Source: Virgifigura deserti (lineage in GTDB: Bacteria > Pseudomonadota > Alphaproteobacteria > Dongiales > Dongiaceae). Taken from it: 64,000 bases of DNA. Below, piece after piece: positions 48,349 to 57,719 of this stretch. Below the pieces are notes generated by a model. It was not told the origin of the DNA, made no database searches, and saw only the letters and a program-made list of their open reading frames with translations. The stretch lies in NCBI GenBank assembly GCA_003576685.1, contig QOZR01000001.1, forward strand, positions 62,001-126,000, in the 5' to 3' direction. Within the stretch, counting starts at the first letter, position 1. Each line of letters starts with the position of its first letter. The position numbers and the translations under genes were made by a program.

Positions 48349-49926
48349 ATGTCTGACCACGACCACCTGCAATGGCTTGCGACGCAGACAGGTGTCACGC
48401 GGCGCGCGTTCATGGCCCGCGCCACGGCCCTCGGCGTGTCGACAGCGCTCGCATCTTCGCTGGCCGGCAATGCCGTCTTCGCCGAGGAGACGCCGCAGAA
48501 GGGCGGTGACCTTAAGCTCGGCATCGACGGAGCCGAGTCGACGGACAGCCTGGATCCTGCAACCTATACCGCCACCTACCTACAGACCGTTGCGTTCCAA
48601 TGGGGCAACTGCCTCGTCGAGATTGACGAGAATGCCAAGATCATGCCCGAGCTCGCCGAGAGCTGGGAGCCAAGCGCGGACGCGACGCAGTGGGTGTTCA
48701 AGATCCGCAAGGGCGTCCAGTTCCATAACGGCAAGGAGCTGACCGCGGCCGACGTCGTCCATTCCATCAATCACCACCGCGGCGAGAGCTCGCAGTCGGG
48801 GGCTCAGGGCTATCTCCAGCCGATTACGGATATCAAGGCGACCGATACCCACGAGGTGACGGTGACGCTCAGTTCGGCCAACGCGGATATGCCCTACATC
48901 TTGGCCGATTACCACCTGCTGATCATGCCGGAGGGTTCTGATCCCACCTCCGGCGTCGGCACCGGCCCCTTCGTGATCGAGTCCTTCGAGCCCGGAGTGC
49001 GCATCTTTTCCAGGCGCAATGCGAACTACTGGAAGGAGGGCCGGGCGCATGTCGATTCGGTTGAGCAGCTGGCCATCAACGATCTGACGGCGCGGACGAG
49101 CGCGTTGCAGACCGGTGCCGTGCATGTGATCAATCGGGTTGACCCGAAGACGGTGGAACTGCTGCAGCGCAGCCCTGCAGTGGAGATCATCGACGTGCCG
49201 AGTGCGGGGCACTACACCTTTCCAATGCGCTGCGACACGGCACCCTTCGACAACAGGGATCTACGGCTCGCGCTGAAATATGCGATCGACCGGCAGGATA
49301 TCGTGGACAAGATCCTGCGCGGCCACGGCAAGATCGGCAATGACCACCCGGTCGCCGCGTTCGACCCGTTCTACGCCGAGGACCTCCCGCAGCACGCCTA
49401 TGACCCCGACAAGGCCAGGCACCACTTCGCCAGGTCCGGAGTTGATGGGCCGGTCACGCTGTCCATCTCGGATGCGGCCTTCACCGGTGCGGTGGATGCG
49501 GCGCTTCTCTACAAGGAGCACGCGGCCAAGGCCGGCATCACTCTCAATGTCGCGCGCACGCCGGAGGACGGCTATTGGTCGGACGTTTGGATGAAGCGGC
49601 CCTTCTGCGGCTCTTACTGGAGTGGGCGTCCGACCGCGGATCTCATCCTGTCCGTGGCCTACCAGTCGGACGCGCCCTGGAACGAAGCGTTCTGGAAGCG
49701 GGAGGATTTCGACAAGCTCCTCATCGCCGCCCGTGGCGAGCTTGACACCGCCAAGCGCAAGCAGATGTATCACGACCTCCAGATGATGATCTGGGAGGAT
49801 GGCGGCGAGATCATTCCGATGTTCAACAATTTCATCTTTGCCAGCCGGAATAACGTCAAGGGCATGTCGCGGTCGCCGGTCTTTACCGGCATGCGCATGG
49901 CGGAGCAGTTCTACTTCACGACCTGA
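48349..49926 (+). CDS. ABC transporter substrate-binding protein, family 5 (peptide/nickel type), Tat-exported
   Basis: 525 residues; GGGGAGG 6 nt before the ATG. Twin-arginine signal TRRAFMARATALGVSTALASS, cleavage near VFAEE. Family-5 layout: KGGDLKLGIDGAESTDSLDPAT, WVFKIRKGVQFHNGKELTAADVVHSINHH, GVGTGPFVIESFEPG, DNRDLRLALKYAIDRQDIVDK. Like the copy at 23668 it has no permease or ATPase nearby. The 129-nt gap after the HD gene may hold a separate promoter. It would capture the substrate of the oxygenase pair. Confidence 0.92.
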   Translation: MSDHDHLQWLATQTGVTRRAFMARATALGVSTALASSLAGNAVFAEETPQKGGDLKLGIDGAESTDSLDPATYTATYLQTVAFQWGNCLVEIDENAKIMPELAESWEPSADATQWVFKIRKGVQFHNGKELTAADVVHSINHHRGESSQSGAQGYLQPITDIKATDTHEVTVTLSSANADMPYILADYHLLIMPEGSDPTSGVGTGPFVIESFEPGVRIFSRRNANYWKEGRAHVDSVEQLAINDLTARTSALQTGAVHVINRVDPKTVELLQRSPAVEIIDVPSAGHYTFPMRCDTAPFDNRDLRLALKYAIDRQDIVDKILRGHGKIGNDHPVAAFDPFYAEDLPQHAYDPDKARHHFARSGVDGPVTLSISDAAFTGAVDAALLYKEHAAKAGITLNVARTPEDGYWSDVWMKRPFCGSYWSGRPTADLILSVAYQSDAPWNEAFWKREDFDKLLIAARGELDTAKRKQMYHDLQMMIWEDGGEIIPMFNNFIFASRNNVKGMSRSPVFTGMRMAEQFYFTT

Positions 49927-50094
49927 TCGGCCTGTATGGCGATCATTCGGCATATCCACGCCCGGCGCGACGAGTCGGGTGTGGGTTGCCGCCTGCGACG
50001 GTGAGGCGAGATTCGTGCAGCTGAACGAAGAGATTTTGTCGTCCGGTGGGCAGACGAGGTGCGAGGGAGCACGCGCGATAGCCCCGCGCGAAAG

Positions 50095-50577
50095 CTACTC
50101 CTCCGCGGTGCGGTTGAACCGGCCGATATTGCCGAAGAGCTGCTGCAGGATCGTCATTTCCCGCCCGGAGGTCGGCGTGACGCGCTCGACGGGTTCGATC
50201 TCCCGTCCGTCATCGTAGCCATAGACCTTCACCTCGCTCAACACGCCGGCATTATCGAAATGGACTGCGAGGACCTGCTGATCCACGATCTCCGGATCGA
50301 AGAAGGCGACGGTTTCTGTCCGCTTGCTGATGTAGTACCAGGTGCTGTCGTCGAAGGTGCCGACTGTCGACGGAGATCCCAGAATCTGGGCCACCTGGTT
50401 GCGATCATGGAGGCCCGGCTGCAGTTCGCGAACGATGTCCGGATCAGGCAGGTTGCCCCGGGTGTCGATGCGCGGCGAGCAGGCCGTCATCCCGACGGCC
50501 AGCGCCCCCGCCAGGAACACCGCCATCCTGGGTCCGGATCGTGCGTGAGTCGGCTTGCGGCGTCTTCTATCAATCAT
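50095..50577 (-). CDS. bamE: outer membrane protein assembly factor BamE
   Basis: 160 residues from MIDRRRRKPTH (ATG 50526 is an alternative). Lipoprotein signal with lipobox VGMTAC, then the SmpA/OmlA domain: LQPGLHDRNQVAQILGSPSTVGTFDDSTWYYIS. Part of the BAM complex that folds outer-membrane beta-barrels. Divergent from the bc1 chaperone gene, as in many alphaproteobacteria. Confidence 0.92.
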   Translation of the reverse strand: MIDRRRRKPTHARSGPRMAVFLAGALAVGMTACSPRIDTRGNLPDPDIVRELQPGLHDRNQVAQILGSPSTVGTFDDSTWYYISKRTETVAFFDPEIVDQQVLAVHFDNAGVLSEVKVYGYDDGREIEPVERVTPTSGREMTILQQLFGNIGRFNRTAEE

Positions 50578-50684
50578 CGGCTGCGAGTATCGCTTGCGAA
50601 TTTTGCGGAAATCGCCCAATTGAGTGGCGGAAGATTGCACCGGCCTCTCAGGCTGTCAAGGAATCCGGACTGGACACAACGTCA

Positions 50685-51281
50685 ATGCCCCTAAAGACCC
50701 TCTTTGGCCGCAACCGTCGTGCCGGACCCGCGGAGGACACCGCGGATCGGCTCTATGCCGCGATCGTCGCGCAGGCCCGTCACCCGGCCTTCTACCAGGA
50801 ATATGGCGTTCCGGACACCGTCGACGGCCGGTTCGAGATGATCGCGCTGCACGCGTTTCTGCTCCTGCACCGGTTGAAGCGCGACCCGGAGCGGACCGCG
50901 AGGCTGAGCCAGACGGTTTTCGACACGATGTTCCTCGACATGGATGCCAGCCTGCGGGAGATGGGCGCCGGCGATCTCGGCGTCGGACGTCGGGTAAAGC
51001 ACATGGCGACCGGCTTCTATGGGCGGATCGCGGCCTATGAGGCCGGGCTGGTGGCGGATGACTCTGGGCAGGGCGCTGATGCGGCACTGGGCGAAGCCTT
51101 GCGGCGCAATGTTTACGGCACGGTTCAGCCGCAACCCGACCGGTCCGAAGATCAAGCCGCCCATCTGGCCGCCTATATGCGTCAGGTCGTGGCCGTCCTG
51201 GCGGCGCAACCGCTCGATGCGCTGCTTGCCGGCAGGATTGAATTTCCTGTCCCTAACGCCACATTAAGGAACTTCGGATAG
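50685..51281 (+). CDS. ubiquinol-cytochrome c chaperone family protein (CBP3-like)
   Basis: 198 residues from MPLKTLFG. CBP3/UQCC domain, with YAAIVAQARHPAFYQEYGVPDTVDGRFEMIALHAFLLLHRL and DMDASLREMGAGDLGVGRRVKHMA. Helps assemble cytochrome b into the bc1 complex. The longer open frame from 50541 overlaps the bamE promoter. yceD follows with a 142-nt gap. Confidence 0.92.
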   Translation: MPLKTLFGRNRRAGPAEDTADRLYAAIVAQARHPAFYQEYGVPDTVDGRFEMIALHAFLLLHRLKRDPERTARLSQTVFDTMFLDMDASLREMGAGDLGVGRRVKHMATGFYGRIAAYEAGLVADDSGQGADAALGEALRRNVYGTVQPQPDRSEDQAAHLAAYMRQVVAVLAAQPLDALLAGRIEFPVPNATLRNFG

Positions 51282-51423
51282 AACGGTTCGGCGTGGCTGG
51301 AGGGTCGTCCTAAAAGGCGTCCTTTCTGCGAGGGGCGCCATTGACCGCGGGACATGTCGTCTCTAGGGTGGCGCGCCGCGCGGGGCTGGGCCTCCAAGGG
51401 CCCTCCATCCCGAGGCTTTCATC

Positions 51424-51978
51424 ATGGTAATGGACAACGATCAGCAGGCGGAATTCTCACGCCTTGTCGCGGTGGACAGAATCGGCGGGAGCGAGCGCGT
51501 CGAGGAGATCGCCGCCTCGGAGTCGGAACGGGGCGCTTTGGTCGATCGCTTCGGCTGGCTCTCGATGGAGCGGTTGACCGCGACAGTCCGGCTGCGGCGG
51601 CTGAAAGGGGGGCTCTTTCGCGTTTTCGGGCGGTACGAGGCGGCACTGGCGCAGCCTTGCGTCGTGACGCTGAACCCCGTTCCAGTCGAAATCGCCGAAG
51701 AGTTCGACCTGCTCTTCGGTGTGGGCGGCGAGGCGCCGGATGAGAGCGCGGCGGTGACGATGGTCCCCACGGATGAAGAGCCGCCGGAACCGATCGTCGG
51801 CGGCCAGATCGATATCGGCGAGGCGGTGGTCCAGCAGCTCGCGGTTTCGTTGGACCCGTATCCGCGCTGCCCCGACGCGGTTTTGCCGGGGGAGCTGACG
51901 GAAGTGCCGGAGGAAGATCGGGAGGAGGGGCGCAGCCCGAGTCCCTTCGAGGTTTTGGCCAAGCTCAAGGGCCAGTAG
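51424..51978 (+). CDS. yceD: YceD family protein (DUF177)
   Basis: 184 residues. DUF177 core: LTATVRLRRLKGGLFRVFGRYEAALAQPCVVTLNPVPVEIAEEFDLLF, then acidic stretch, and VVQQLAVSLDPYPRCPDA. YceD is linked to ribosome assembly (23S rRNA accumulation), and its gene is nearly always next to rpmF, as here. ATG 51430 is also possible. Confidence 0.92.
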   Translation: MVMDNDQQAEFSRLVAVDRIGGSERVEEIAASESERGALVDRFGWLSMERLTATVRLRRLKGGLFRVFGRYEAALAQPCVVTLNPVPVEIAEEFDLLFGVGGEAPDESAAVTMVPTDEEPPEPIVGGQIDIGEAVVQQLAVSLDPYPRCPDAVLPGELTEVPEEDREEGRSPSPFEVLAKLKGQ

Positions 51979-52088
51979 AGATCCAGGGGTCGACCCGAGG
52001 GTTGATCTATTTTGTGTGGCTTGCCCGGGGCGGCGTTTTTGGCTAGTAATCGTGCGCCTTCCGGCATTCTTTTAAGAGAGACGATACA

Positions 52089-52271
52089 ATGGCTGTTCCA
52101 AAGAAGAAGACTTCGAAATCCCGACGGAACATGCGGCGCGCCCATCACAGCGTCCAGTCAACCACGGGAACCGAATGCCCCAACTGCGGCGAGATCAAGC
52201 GCCCGCATCATGTCTGCGCGGCTTGCGGATATTATGATGGCCGGGAAGTAACAGAAGCCAGTGCGGCCTGA
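52089..52271 (+). CDS. rpmF: 50S ribosomal protein L32
   Basis: 60 residues: [20 protein letters not shown] start, zinc ribbon Cys30/Cys33 (CPNCG) and Cys43/Cys46 (CAACG). Large subunit protein. First of the conserved rpmF-plsX-fabH series. Confidence 0.98.
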   Translation: MAVPKKKTSKSRRNMRRAHHSVQSTTGTECPNCGEIKRPHHVCAACGYYDGREVTEASAA

Positions 52272-52307
52272 CAAGAGGCGCACTGACCGGGCCATGGGGC
52301 TCCACCT

Positions 52308-53357
52308 GTGAGCGATGGTCTGACCATCGCGCTCGATGCCATGGGCGGCGATCACGCACCGGACATGGTCATCAAGGGCGCCAACATCGCGCGGCAGCGG
52401 TTTCCGCAAGTTCGCTTCCTGTTCTTCGGCGACGAAGCGCGGATCGATCCGCTGATCGATAAGCTGCCGTCGCTACGGGCAGTCAGCGAGACGCTGCATG
52501 CGGAGCAGGAGGTGCGCGGCGAGGACAAGCCGTCGCAGGCCCTTCGGTCCGGCCGCGCCTCCAGCATGCGGCTGGCGATCAATGCGGTCCATGACGGCCG
52601 GGCGGCCGGCGTGGTGTCGGCAGGCAACACGGGCGCCTTGATGGCGATGGCCAAGTTCGTGTTGAAGACCATGCCGGGGATCGATCGGCCGGCGATCGCG
52701 TCCTTTTTCCCGACCATTCGGGGCGAAAGCGTGATGCTGGATCTCGGCGCCAACATTCAGTGCGACGCCAACAATCTCGTTCAGTTCGCGGTGATGGGAA
52801 ACGTCTTCGCGCGCACCGTTCTCGGCGTGCCGGATCCCACATACGGGCTGCTGAATGTGGGCTCCGAGGATCTGAAGGGAAATGAAGCGGTCCGCGAGGC
52901 GAGCGCGATCCTCCGCGCCACCAGTCTGCCGGGCCACTTTCACGGCTTCGTTGAAGGCGACGATATCGCCAAGGGAACCGTCGACGTCGTCGTAACGGAC
53001 GGGTTCACCGGCAACGTCGCGCTGAAGGCCATAGAGGGGACGGCAAAGCTCTATGCCGAATTCCTGCGGAAAAGCTTTATGAGCTCGGCCTTCTCGCGTC
53101 TCGGCTATCTTCTGGCACGGCCGGCGATTCGCTCGTTGAAGGTCCGTACCGATCCACGGCGCTATAACGGCGCCATCTTCCTTGGCCTCAACGGAATCGC
53201 GGTGAAGAGTCACGGCGGCACCGACGCGCTGGGCTTCGCCAATGCGATCGGCGTCGCCATCGACATGGTGCTGCACCAGTCGATCGACCGAATCGGCGAC
53301 GATTTCGCTCGTCTTACCACGCAACCACAGCCCGCCTCTCAAGCAGCCGCTTTGTAA
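52308..53357 (+). CDS. plsX: phosphate acyltransferase PlsX
   Basis: 349 residues from GTG 52308. [12 protein letters not shown] at the start, [27 protein letters not shown] and [15 protein letters not shown] are PlsX signatures. Makes acyl-phosphate from acyl-ACP for phospholipid synthesis. Its TAA overlaps the fabH ATG by one base. Confidence 0.97.
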   Translation: MSDGLTIALDAMGGDHAPDMVIKGANIARQRFPQVRFLFFGDEARIDPLIDKLPSLRAVSETLHAEQEVRGEDKPSQALRSGRASSMRLAINAVHDGRAAGVVSAGNTGALMAMAKFVLKTMPGIDRPAIASFFPTIRGESVMLDLGANIQCDANNLVQFAVMGNVFARTVLGVPDPTYGLLNVGSEDLKGNEAVREASAILRATSLPGHFHGFVEGDDIAKGTVDVVVTDGFTGNVALKAIEGTAKLYAEFLRKSFMSSAFSRLGYLLARPAIRSLKVRTDPRRYNGAIFLGLNGIAVKSHGGTDALGFANAIGVAIDMVLHQSIDRIGDDFARLTTQPQPASQAAAL

Positions 53358-54334
53358 TGACCATTCTTCGTTCGCAAGTCCTCGGCTGCGGGGCCTATCT
53401 GCCCAGCCGCATCGTCACCAACGCCGAACTGGCGGAGCGCGTCGAAACCTCCGACGCGTGGATCACCCAGCGCACCGGCATTCGCCAGCGTCACATCGCC
53501 GCTGAGGGCGAGCTGACTTCGGATCTGTCTTTGCGGGCCGCCGAGTCTGCGCTGCGCAATGCCGGGATCGAGGCAGGGGAGGTGGATCTCATCGTGCTGG
53601 CCACGACGACCCCGGATGAGACCTTTCCAGCGACGGCGACCCGGGTCCAGGCCGGGCTCGGCATGACGCGCGGAATGGCCTTCGACATCCAGGCCGTCTG
53701 CTCGGGCTTCGTCTACGCGCTCGCCGTTGCCGACAATTTTCTTCGTGTCGGCCAGGCGCGCACGGCTCTGGTCATCGGCGCCGAGACTTTCTCCCGGATC
53801 CTCAATTGGGAGGATCGCAACACCTGCGTTCTGTTCGGCGACGGCGCCGGTGCCCTGCTGCTGCGCGCGGCCGCGGGCGACGGGGGCAGCCATGACCGCG
53901 GGGTGCTGTCGACCCATCTTTTCTCCGACGGCCGCCACCACGACCAGCTCTATGTCGATGGCGGCCCGTCCTCGACCGGCACCGCCGGCCATGTCCGCAT
54001 GGAAGGCCGCGAGGTGTTCCGGCACGCGGTGGTCAAGCTGGCTGAGGCGGTCGATGCCGCGATCGGGCAGAACGGTATCACCGGCGCGGATATCGACTGG
54101 CTGGTGCCGCATCAGGCGAATCGCCGCATCATCGACAGCATGGGAAACCGACTTCACCTGCCACCCGAGAAGATCGTGCTGACCGTCGACCGGCACGCCA
54201 ACACCTCGGCGGCCTCAATCCCCCTGGCGCTGGCGGAGGCGGCCGGCGACGGACGGATCCAGCCTGGCCATCTGGTGCTGATGGAGGCGATGGGCGGCGG
54301 CTTCACCTGGGGCTCGGCGCTGGTTCGCTGGTAG
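53357..54334 (+). CDS. fabH: beta-ketoacyl-ACP synthase III
   Basis: 325 residues. Thiolase fold with catalytic Cys115 ([13 protein letters not shown]), His252 ([11 protein letters not shown]) and Asn282 ([12 protein letters not shown]). Starts fatty-acid synthesis from acetyl-CoA and malonyl-ACP. Coupled to plsX. A 123-nt gap separates it from ihfA. Confidence 0.97.
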   Translation: MTILRSQVLGCGAYLPSRIVTNAELAERVETSDAWITQRTGIRQRHIAAEGELTSDLSLRAAESALRNAGIEAGEVDLIVLATTTPDETFPATATRVQAGLGMTRGMAFDIQAVCSGFVYALAVADNFLRVGQARTALVIGAETFSRILNWEDRNTCVLFGDGAGALLLRAAAGDGGSHDRGVLSTHLFSDGRHHDQLYVDGGPSSTGTAGHVRMEGREVFRHAVVKLAEAVDAAIGQNGITGADIDWLVPHQANRRIIDSMGNRLHLPPEKIVLTVDRHANTSAASIPLALAEAAGDGRIQPGHLVLMEAMGGGFTWGSALVRW

Positions 54335-54457
54335 GGCGAAGGCTGAACCTCCGACGGGATGTTTCGCGCGATTTCATCATCTTGTGTCCCCCTCTTTAAT
54401 TGACTGCCTTCGCGCTAGAGGTTAACGTTCCCTTACAGGTTGAAAGAAGGGGGCGAA

Positions 54458-54766
54458 ATGAATGAGAGGACGGTAACTCGCGCGCAGCTGAGCGAGGCGG
54501 TTTACCAAGAGGTCGGCTTGTCGCGGAACGAGTCGGCGGATCTCGTCGAAACGATCCTCAACGAAATATCCGACGCGTTGTCGCGCGGCGAGACGGTGAA
54601 GATTTCTTCATTCGGCAGCTTCTTCGTCCGGCAGAAGGGCGAGCGGATCGGCCGTAATCCGAAGACCGGGGAAGAGGTTCCGATTCGGCCTCGGCGGGTG
54701 CTCGTCTTCCGGGCGTCCCACGTCTTGAAGAATCGCGTCAATGACGCCAACGGAGCCTCGGCATGA
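54458..54766 (+). CDS. ihfA: integration host factor subunit alpha
   Basis: 102 residues from [10 protein letters not shown], with AAGGGGG 5 nt upstream; an ATG six codons earlier is not required. HU/IHF fold: [27 protein letters not shown], where the Pro in the DNA-inserting arm is kept. Bends DNA with IhfB; IHF is also the usual partner of sigma-54 activators. Confidence 0.96.
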   Translation: MNERTVTRAQLSEAVYQEVGLSRNESADLVETILNEISDALSRGETVKISSFGSFFVRQKGERIGRNPKTGEEVPIRPRRVLVFRASHVLKNRVNDANGASA

Positions 54767-55260
54767 GCTCACCGCAGCGGGATGTGAAGACGGACGATCG
54801 CCAGTCTCGACAGGACTCCAGGCAGGAGCCGGTTGCGCGGCGCGTCGAGAAGTCGGCGTCGGCATTCCGGACCATCAGCGAGGTGGCCCAGGATCTCGAT
54901 GTGCCTCAGCATGTGCTGCGATTCTGGGAAACCAAATTTCCGCAGGTGCGGCCGCTGAAGCGCGGCGGCGGGCGCCGCTACTACCGGCCGGAAGATATCG
55001 AGTTGCTGCGCGGCATCCGCAGCCTCCTGTATCAGGAAGGCTATACGATCAAGGGCGTGCAGCGGCTGATGCGCCAAGGGGCGCTGAAGGAGCGCAGCGA
55101 GGCGGTCGAGGCTTCCGACAGCGGCGAGCATACGGAGGCCGAGTCGCGGCCCGCCGCGGCCTCGGGAACCCGCGCCGCGGCACCGCAACGGGACGAGCTC
55201 GAAGCGGTGCTCAATGAACTCACGGCGCTGCGCGACCGGCTACGCGCCGTGCTCGAATAG
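54763..55260 (+). CDS. MerR family transcriptional regulator
   Basis: 165 residues. Start overlaps ihfA (ATGA). Winged helix 33-103: [62 protein letters not shown]-terminal Ala/Arg-rich tail and a short coiled coil ([21 protein letters not shown]). The ihfA-merR pair is conserved in alphaproteobacteria; role unknown. Confidence 0.93.
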   Translation: MSSPQRDVKTDDRQSRQDSRQEPVARRVEKSASAFRTISEVAQDLDVPQHVLRFWETKFPQVRPLKRGGGRRYYRPEDIELLRGIRSLLYQEGYTIKGVQRLMRQGALKERSEAVEASDSGEHTEAESRPAAASGTRAAAPQRDELEAVLNELTALRDRLRAVLE

Positions 55261-55330
55261 GGATCGGCACCGTTGCGTCGCCGGTCGCCGACCGCTATAT
55301 AGCCCTTTCTGACATCCTCTTCGCCACGGT

Positions 55331-55407
55331 CGGAGCGTAGCGCAGCCTGGTAGCGCATCACACTGGGGGTGTGGGGGTCGTGGGTTCAAATCCCGCCGCT
55401 CCGACCA
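55331..55407 (+). tRNA. tRNA-Pro (anticodon GGG)
   Basis: 77 nt with all arms: 7-bp acceptor CGGAGCG/CGCTCCG, anticodon loop CTGGGGG between TCACA and TGTGG (one G-T pair), giving anticodon GGG, T arm GTGGG-TTCAAAT-CCCGC, and encoded CCA at 55405-55407. Reads CCC and CCU (Pro). Confidence 0.96.
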
Positions 55408-55428
55408 ATTCTTGGCAATCAGCCTGCT

Positions 55429-56700
55429 TCAGGCGGGCGATCCGGGCCACAGGGCCTTTATTCTCGACTTCTCCTTCCATTCGGATGGCTTCTGCGTCCG
55501 GGACTCGTCGTGCGGCTCGATCAATCCGAGCCAGCGCGCTGTCCGGCGAATGGTCCATCCCTGGACGAGCAGCGAGGCAACCACGATCATGAAGACGAAG
55601 TTGAAGAACATCTGACCGGCATCGAACCCGCCCAGGATCGGCACGATCGCCAACAGGATGGAAACGGCGCCACGCAGGCCGACCCAGGCGATGAATGTCG
55701 TCTCGCGATAGGAAAAGCGGAATGGCAGCAAGCACAGCCAGACCGCAACCGGCCGGGCGAAGAAAATCAGGACGAGCGCCAGAGCAAAGGCCGGGACCGC
55801 CACGGTCGGGAAATCCGATGGCGTGGCGAGAAGGCCGAGCGTCACGAACATAATGATCTGGCTCTGCCACGTCACCCCATCATAGAAGCTACGCAGTCTT
55901 GCGGCTGCGCGCAGCCGCGTGTTTCCGGCGATCAGGCCGGCGATGTAGGCGGCGAGGAACCCGCTCGCGCCGACAATATTGGTGACGGCGAAGATGAACA
56001 CCGCCATGGCTAGCGAAAGGACCTGGGGCAATCCCATCTCCAGCTTCAGGCGATTGAATGTGAACGTGATCAGCAGATTGCCGATGCTTCCCAGCGCGAC
56101 GCCGCCACCCATCTGACGCAGGAAATCGAGTCCAAGGTCCCAGCCTACCGTATTCGCATCCGTGGAAATCAACTCGACGAGGGAAACCGTAAGAAAGATT
56201 GCCATTGGGTCGTTCGAGCCGGACTCGATTTCGAAGGTGGAGCGAACCCGTTCGCGGATGGTGACGCCACCGACCCGAAGGAGAAAGAACACGGCCGCCG
56301 CATCAGTCGAGCGGACTATGGGGCCGATCAGCAGCGCATTGAGCCAGGGGACGTCGAGAAGATATTTTGCCCCGATTTCCATCAACGCTGCGGTCAAGGC
56401 CACACCGATCGTGGCCAAAGTCACTGCGGGCCATGCCGCGGCCCGGATCATCCGAAGCTCCGTATTGAAGCCGCTGTCGAACAAGATGACGGCGAGAGCC
56501 ATGCTCCCCAGGAGAAAACCGAGCGGAGCGTTTTTGAACTCAATGCTAAGGGGCTGTCATGCCCGGCGAAGAGGCCGACCGCGAGAAAGACGAGAAGCAG
56601 CGGCGCGCCGACGCGGGAAGATATGAGGCTTGTCAGAACGCTGGCGATGAGGAGGCTGGACCCGACGAGGAAGTAGCGGCTGATGGAGTCGATGTCGGGC
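55429..56700 (-). pseudogene. NhaP-type potassium/proton antiporter, frameshifted
   Basis: The 357-residue open frame from 56502 matches the C-terminal three quarters of a CPA1 NhaP/NhaP2 antiporter (MALAVILFDSGFNTE, STDAAAVFFLLR, ESGSNDPMAIFL, GLRGAVSILLAIVPI). The missing N-terminus is present in another frame upstream: SISRYFLVGSSLLIAS then SRVGAPLLLVFLAVGLFAGHD. The two frames join near 56542-56555 by a one-base shift. No start codon precedes the N-terminal part in its frame. It would export protons against K+/Na+ if intact. A sequencing error at the join is possible, but the missing start argues for real decay. Confidence 0.8.
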
Positions 56701-56867
56701 CGATATCCTCAGGAAGGAGTGGGCGCGCGCAACGGCGGCTACCAGCCAACAACCTTTTCCCGCGAATGGAGTTCCAGGCTCGCCGGTACGATCCGGTGAT
56801 AGAATCAGAGAGAAATCGATGGAATCAGTATGGTCGCTCTACCGCCGATATCTGCGGCTTTCGACCG

Positions 56868-57641
56868 TCAGCAGTCGCTTTCGGCGATCTGTCGGCTAAG
56901 CTCGGCCGAGACGGGTTGGGTCACCGCGGCGGCCTTCAGGAAGCACAGGATCTGGGGCGTGGAGATCACAGTCGTCTCGCCCCCGATCGGCACCTCAAGC
57001 GGCACGGTATCGGAGCCCGGTACCGACAGCTTGGCGGTACGGTATCCGCGCACGATGCCGATCAGCCGTCCGGTCTCGTCGTCATAGACGCCGCCGCCGC
57101 TGGCGCCATAGCTGACCGGCGCGTCGATCAGGCCGACCGGTCCGGTGATCGGAAAGGTCGCACGGCCATCACCGTCTTGGCGGATTTGGCTGACCGCGCC
57201 ATCCACTAGCGTCATACGGCGCCCCCAGGGGTAGGAAATGACCCAAATGTCGTCGCCGAGCCGAGTCTCGGTCTGGATGGCCGCCGGGCTGACCGGCAAC
57301 CCGTTCGCCTCGAGGATCGCAAGGTCGAGATCGGCATCGACGGCGAGAATCTTGGCCGGAGACCGGCCGGCGCTCGACGGTGCTTTTGCGAAGACACTTT
57401 GCTCGACCGGCGGCTCGAGCAGGTGCGCAGTGGTCAGGATCAGGGCGCGCCCCGATGACGCATCGGTCGCCAGAACCACGGCCGATCCGGCCCGGCGACC
57501 GAGATCCGCGCGCTCCGTAAAGAGCTGGACGGAGGAGTAAACCGATCGCACAACGGCATCGTGCCCGCCGGTCTCGCCCGCGCGCATGGCACAGCCGGCA
57601 AGAATTGGCATCAACGCGCAAAAGAGTCCAAGCCGCTTCAT
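56868..57641 (-). CDS. trypsin-like serine protease lipoprotein
   Basis: 257 residues. Lipoprotein signal with lipobox ILAGC (Cys17). Chymotrypsin-fold triad visible: His73 (LTTAHLL), Asp106 (VDADLDLAIL), Ser181 (YGASGGGVYD), with degenerate surroundings, as in HtrA-like peptidases without PDZ. Predicted to sit on the periplasmic face of a membrane and cut unknown substrates. It lies between two decayed genes, yet its frame is intact. Confidence 0.85.
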   Translation of the reverse strand: MKRLGLFCALMPILAGCAMRAGETGGHDAVVRSVYSSVQLFTERADLGRRAGSAVVLATDASSGRALILTTAHLLEPPVEQSVFAKAPSSAGRSPAKILAVDADLDLAILEANGLPVSPAAIQTETRLGDDIWVISYPWGRRMTLVDGAVSQIRQDGDGRATFPITGPVGLIDAPVSYGASGGGVYDDETGRLIGIVRGYRTAKLSVPGSDTVPLEVPIGGETTVISTPQILCFLKAAAVTQPVSAELSRQIAESDC

Positions 57642-57719
57642 GCGTAGGCTTCCCCCGTCGGCCTGTGATTGCTCCCAGAACAGGGCCTAGCAGGGCTGTA
57701 GTAAGAAAAAGGTTAAGGG

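Noticed and set aside
55422..55434. Small hairpin GCCTG-CTT-CAGGC after tRNA-Pro as terminator
   Set aside because: Stem only 5 bp, no T-run; overlaps the end of the antiporter frame.
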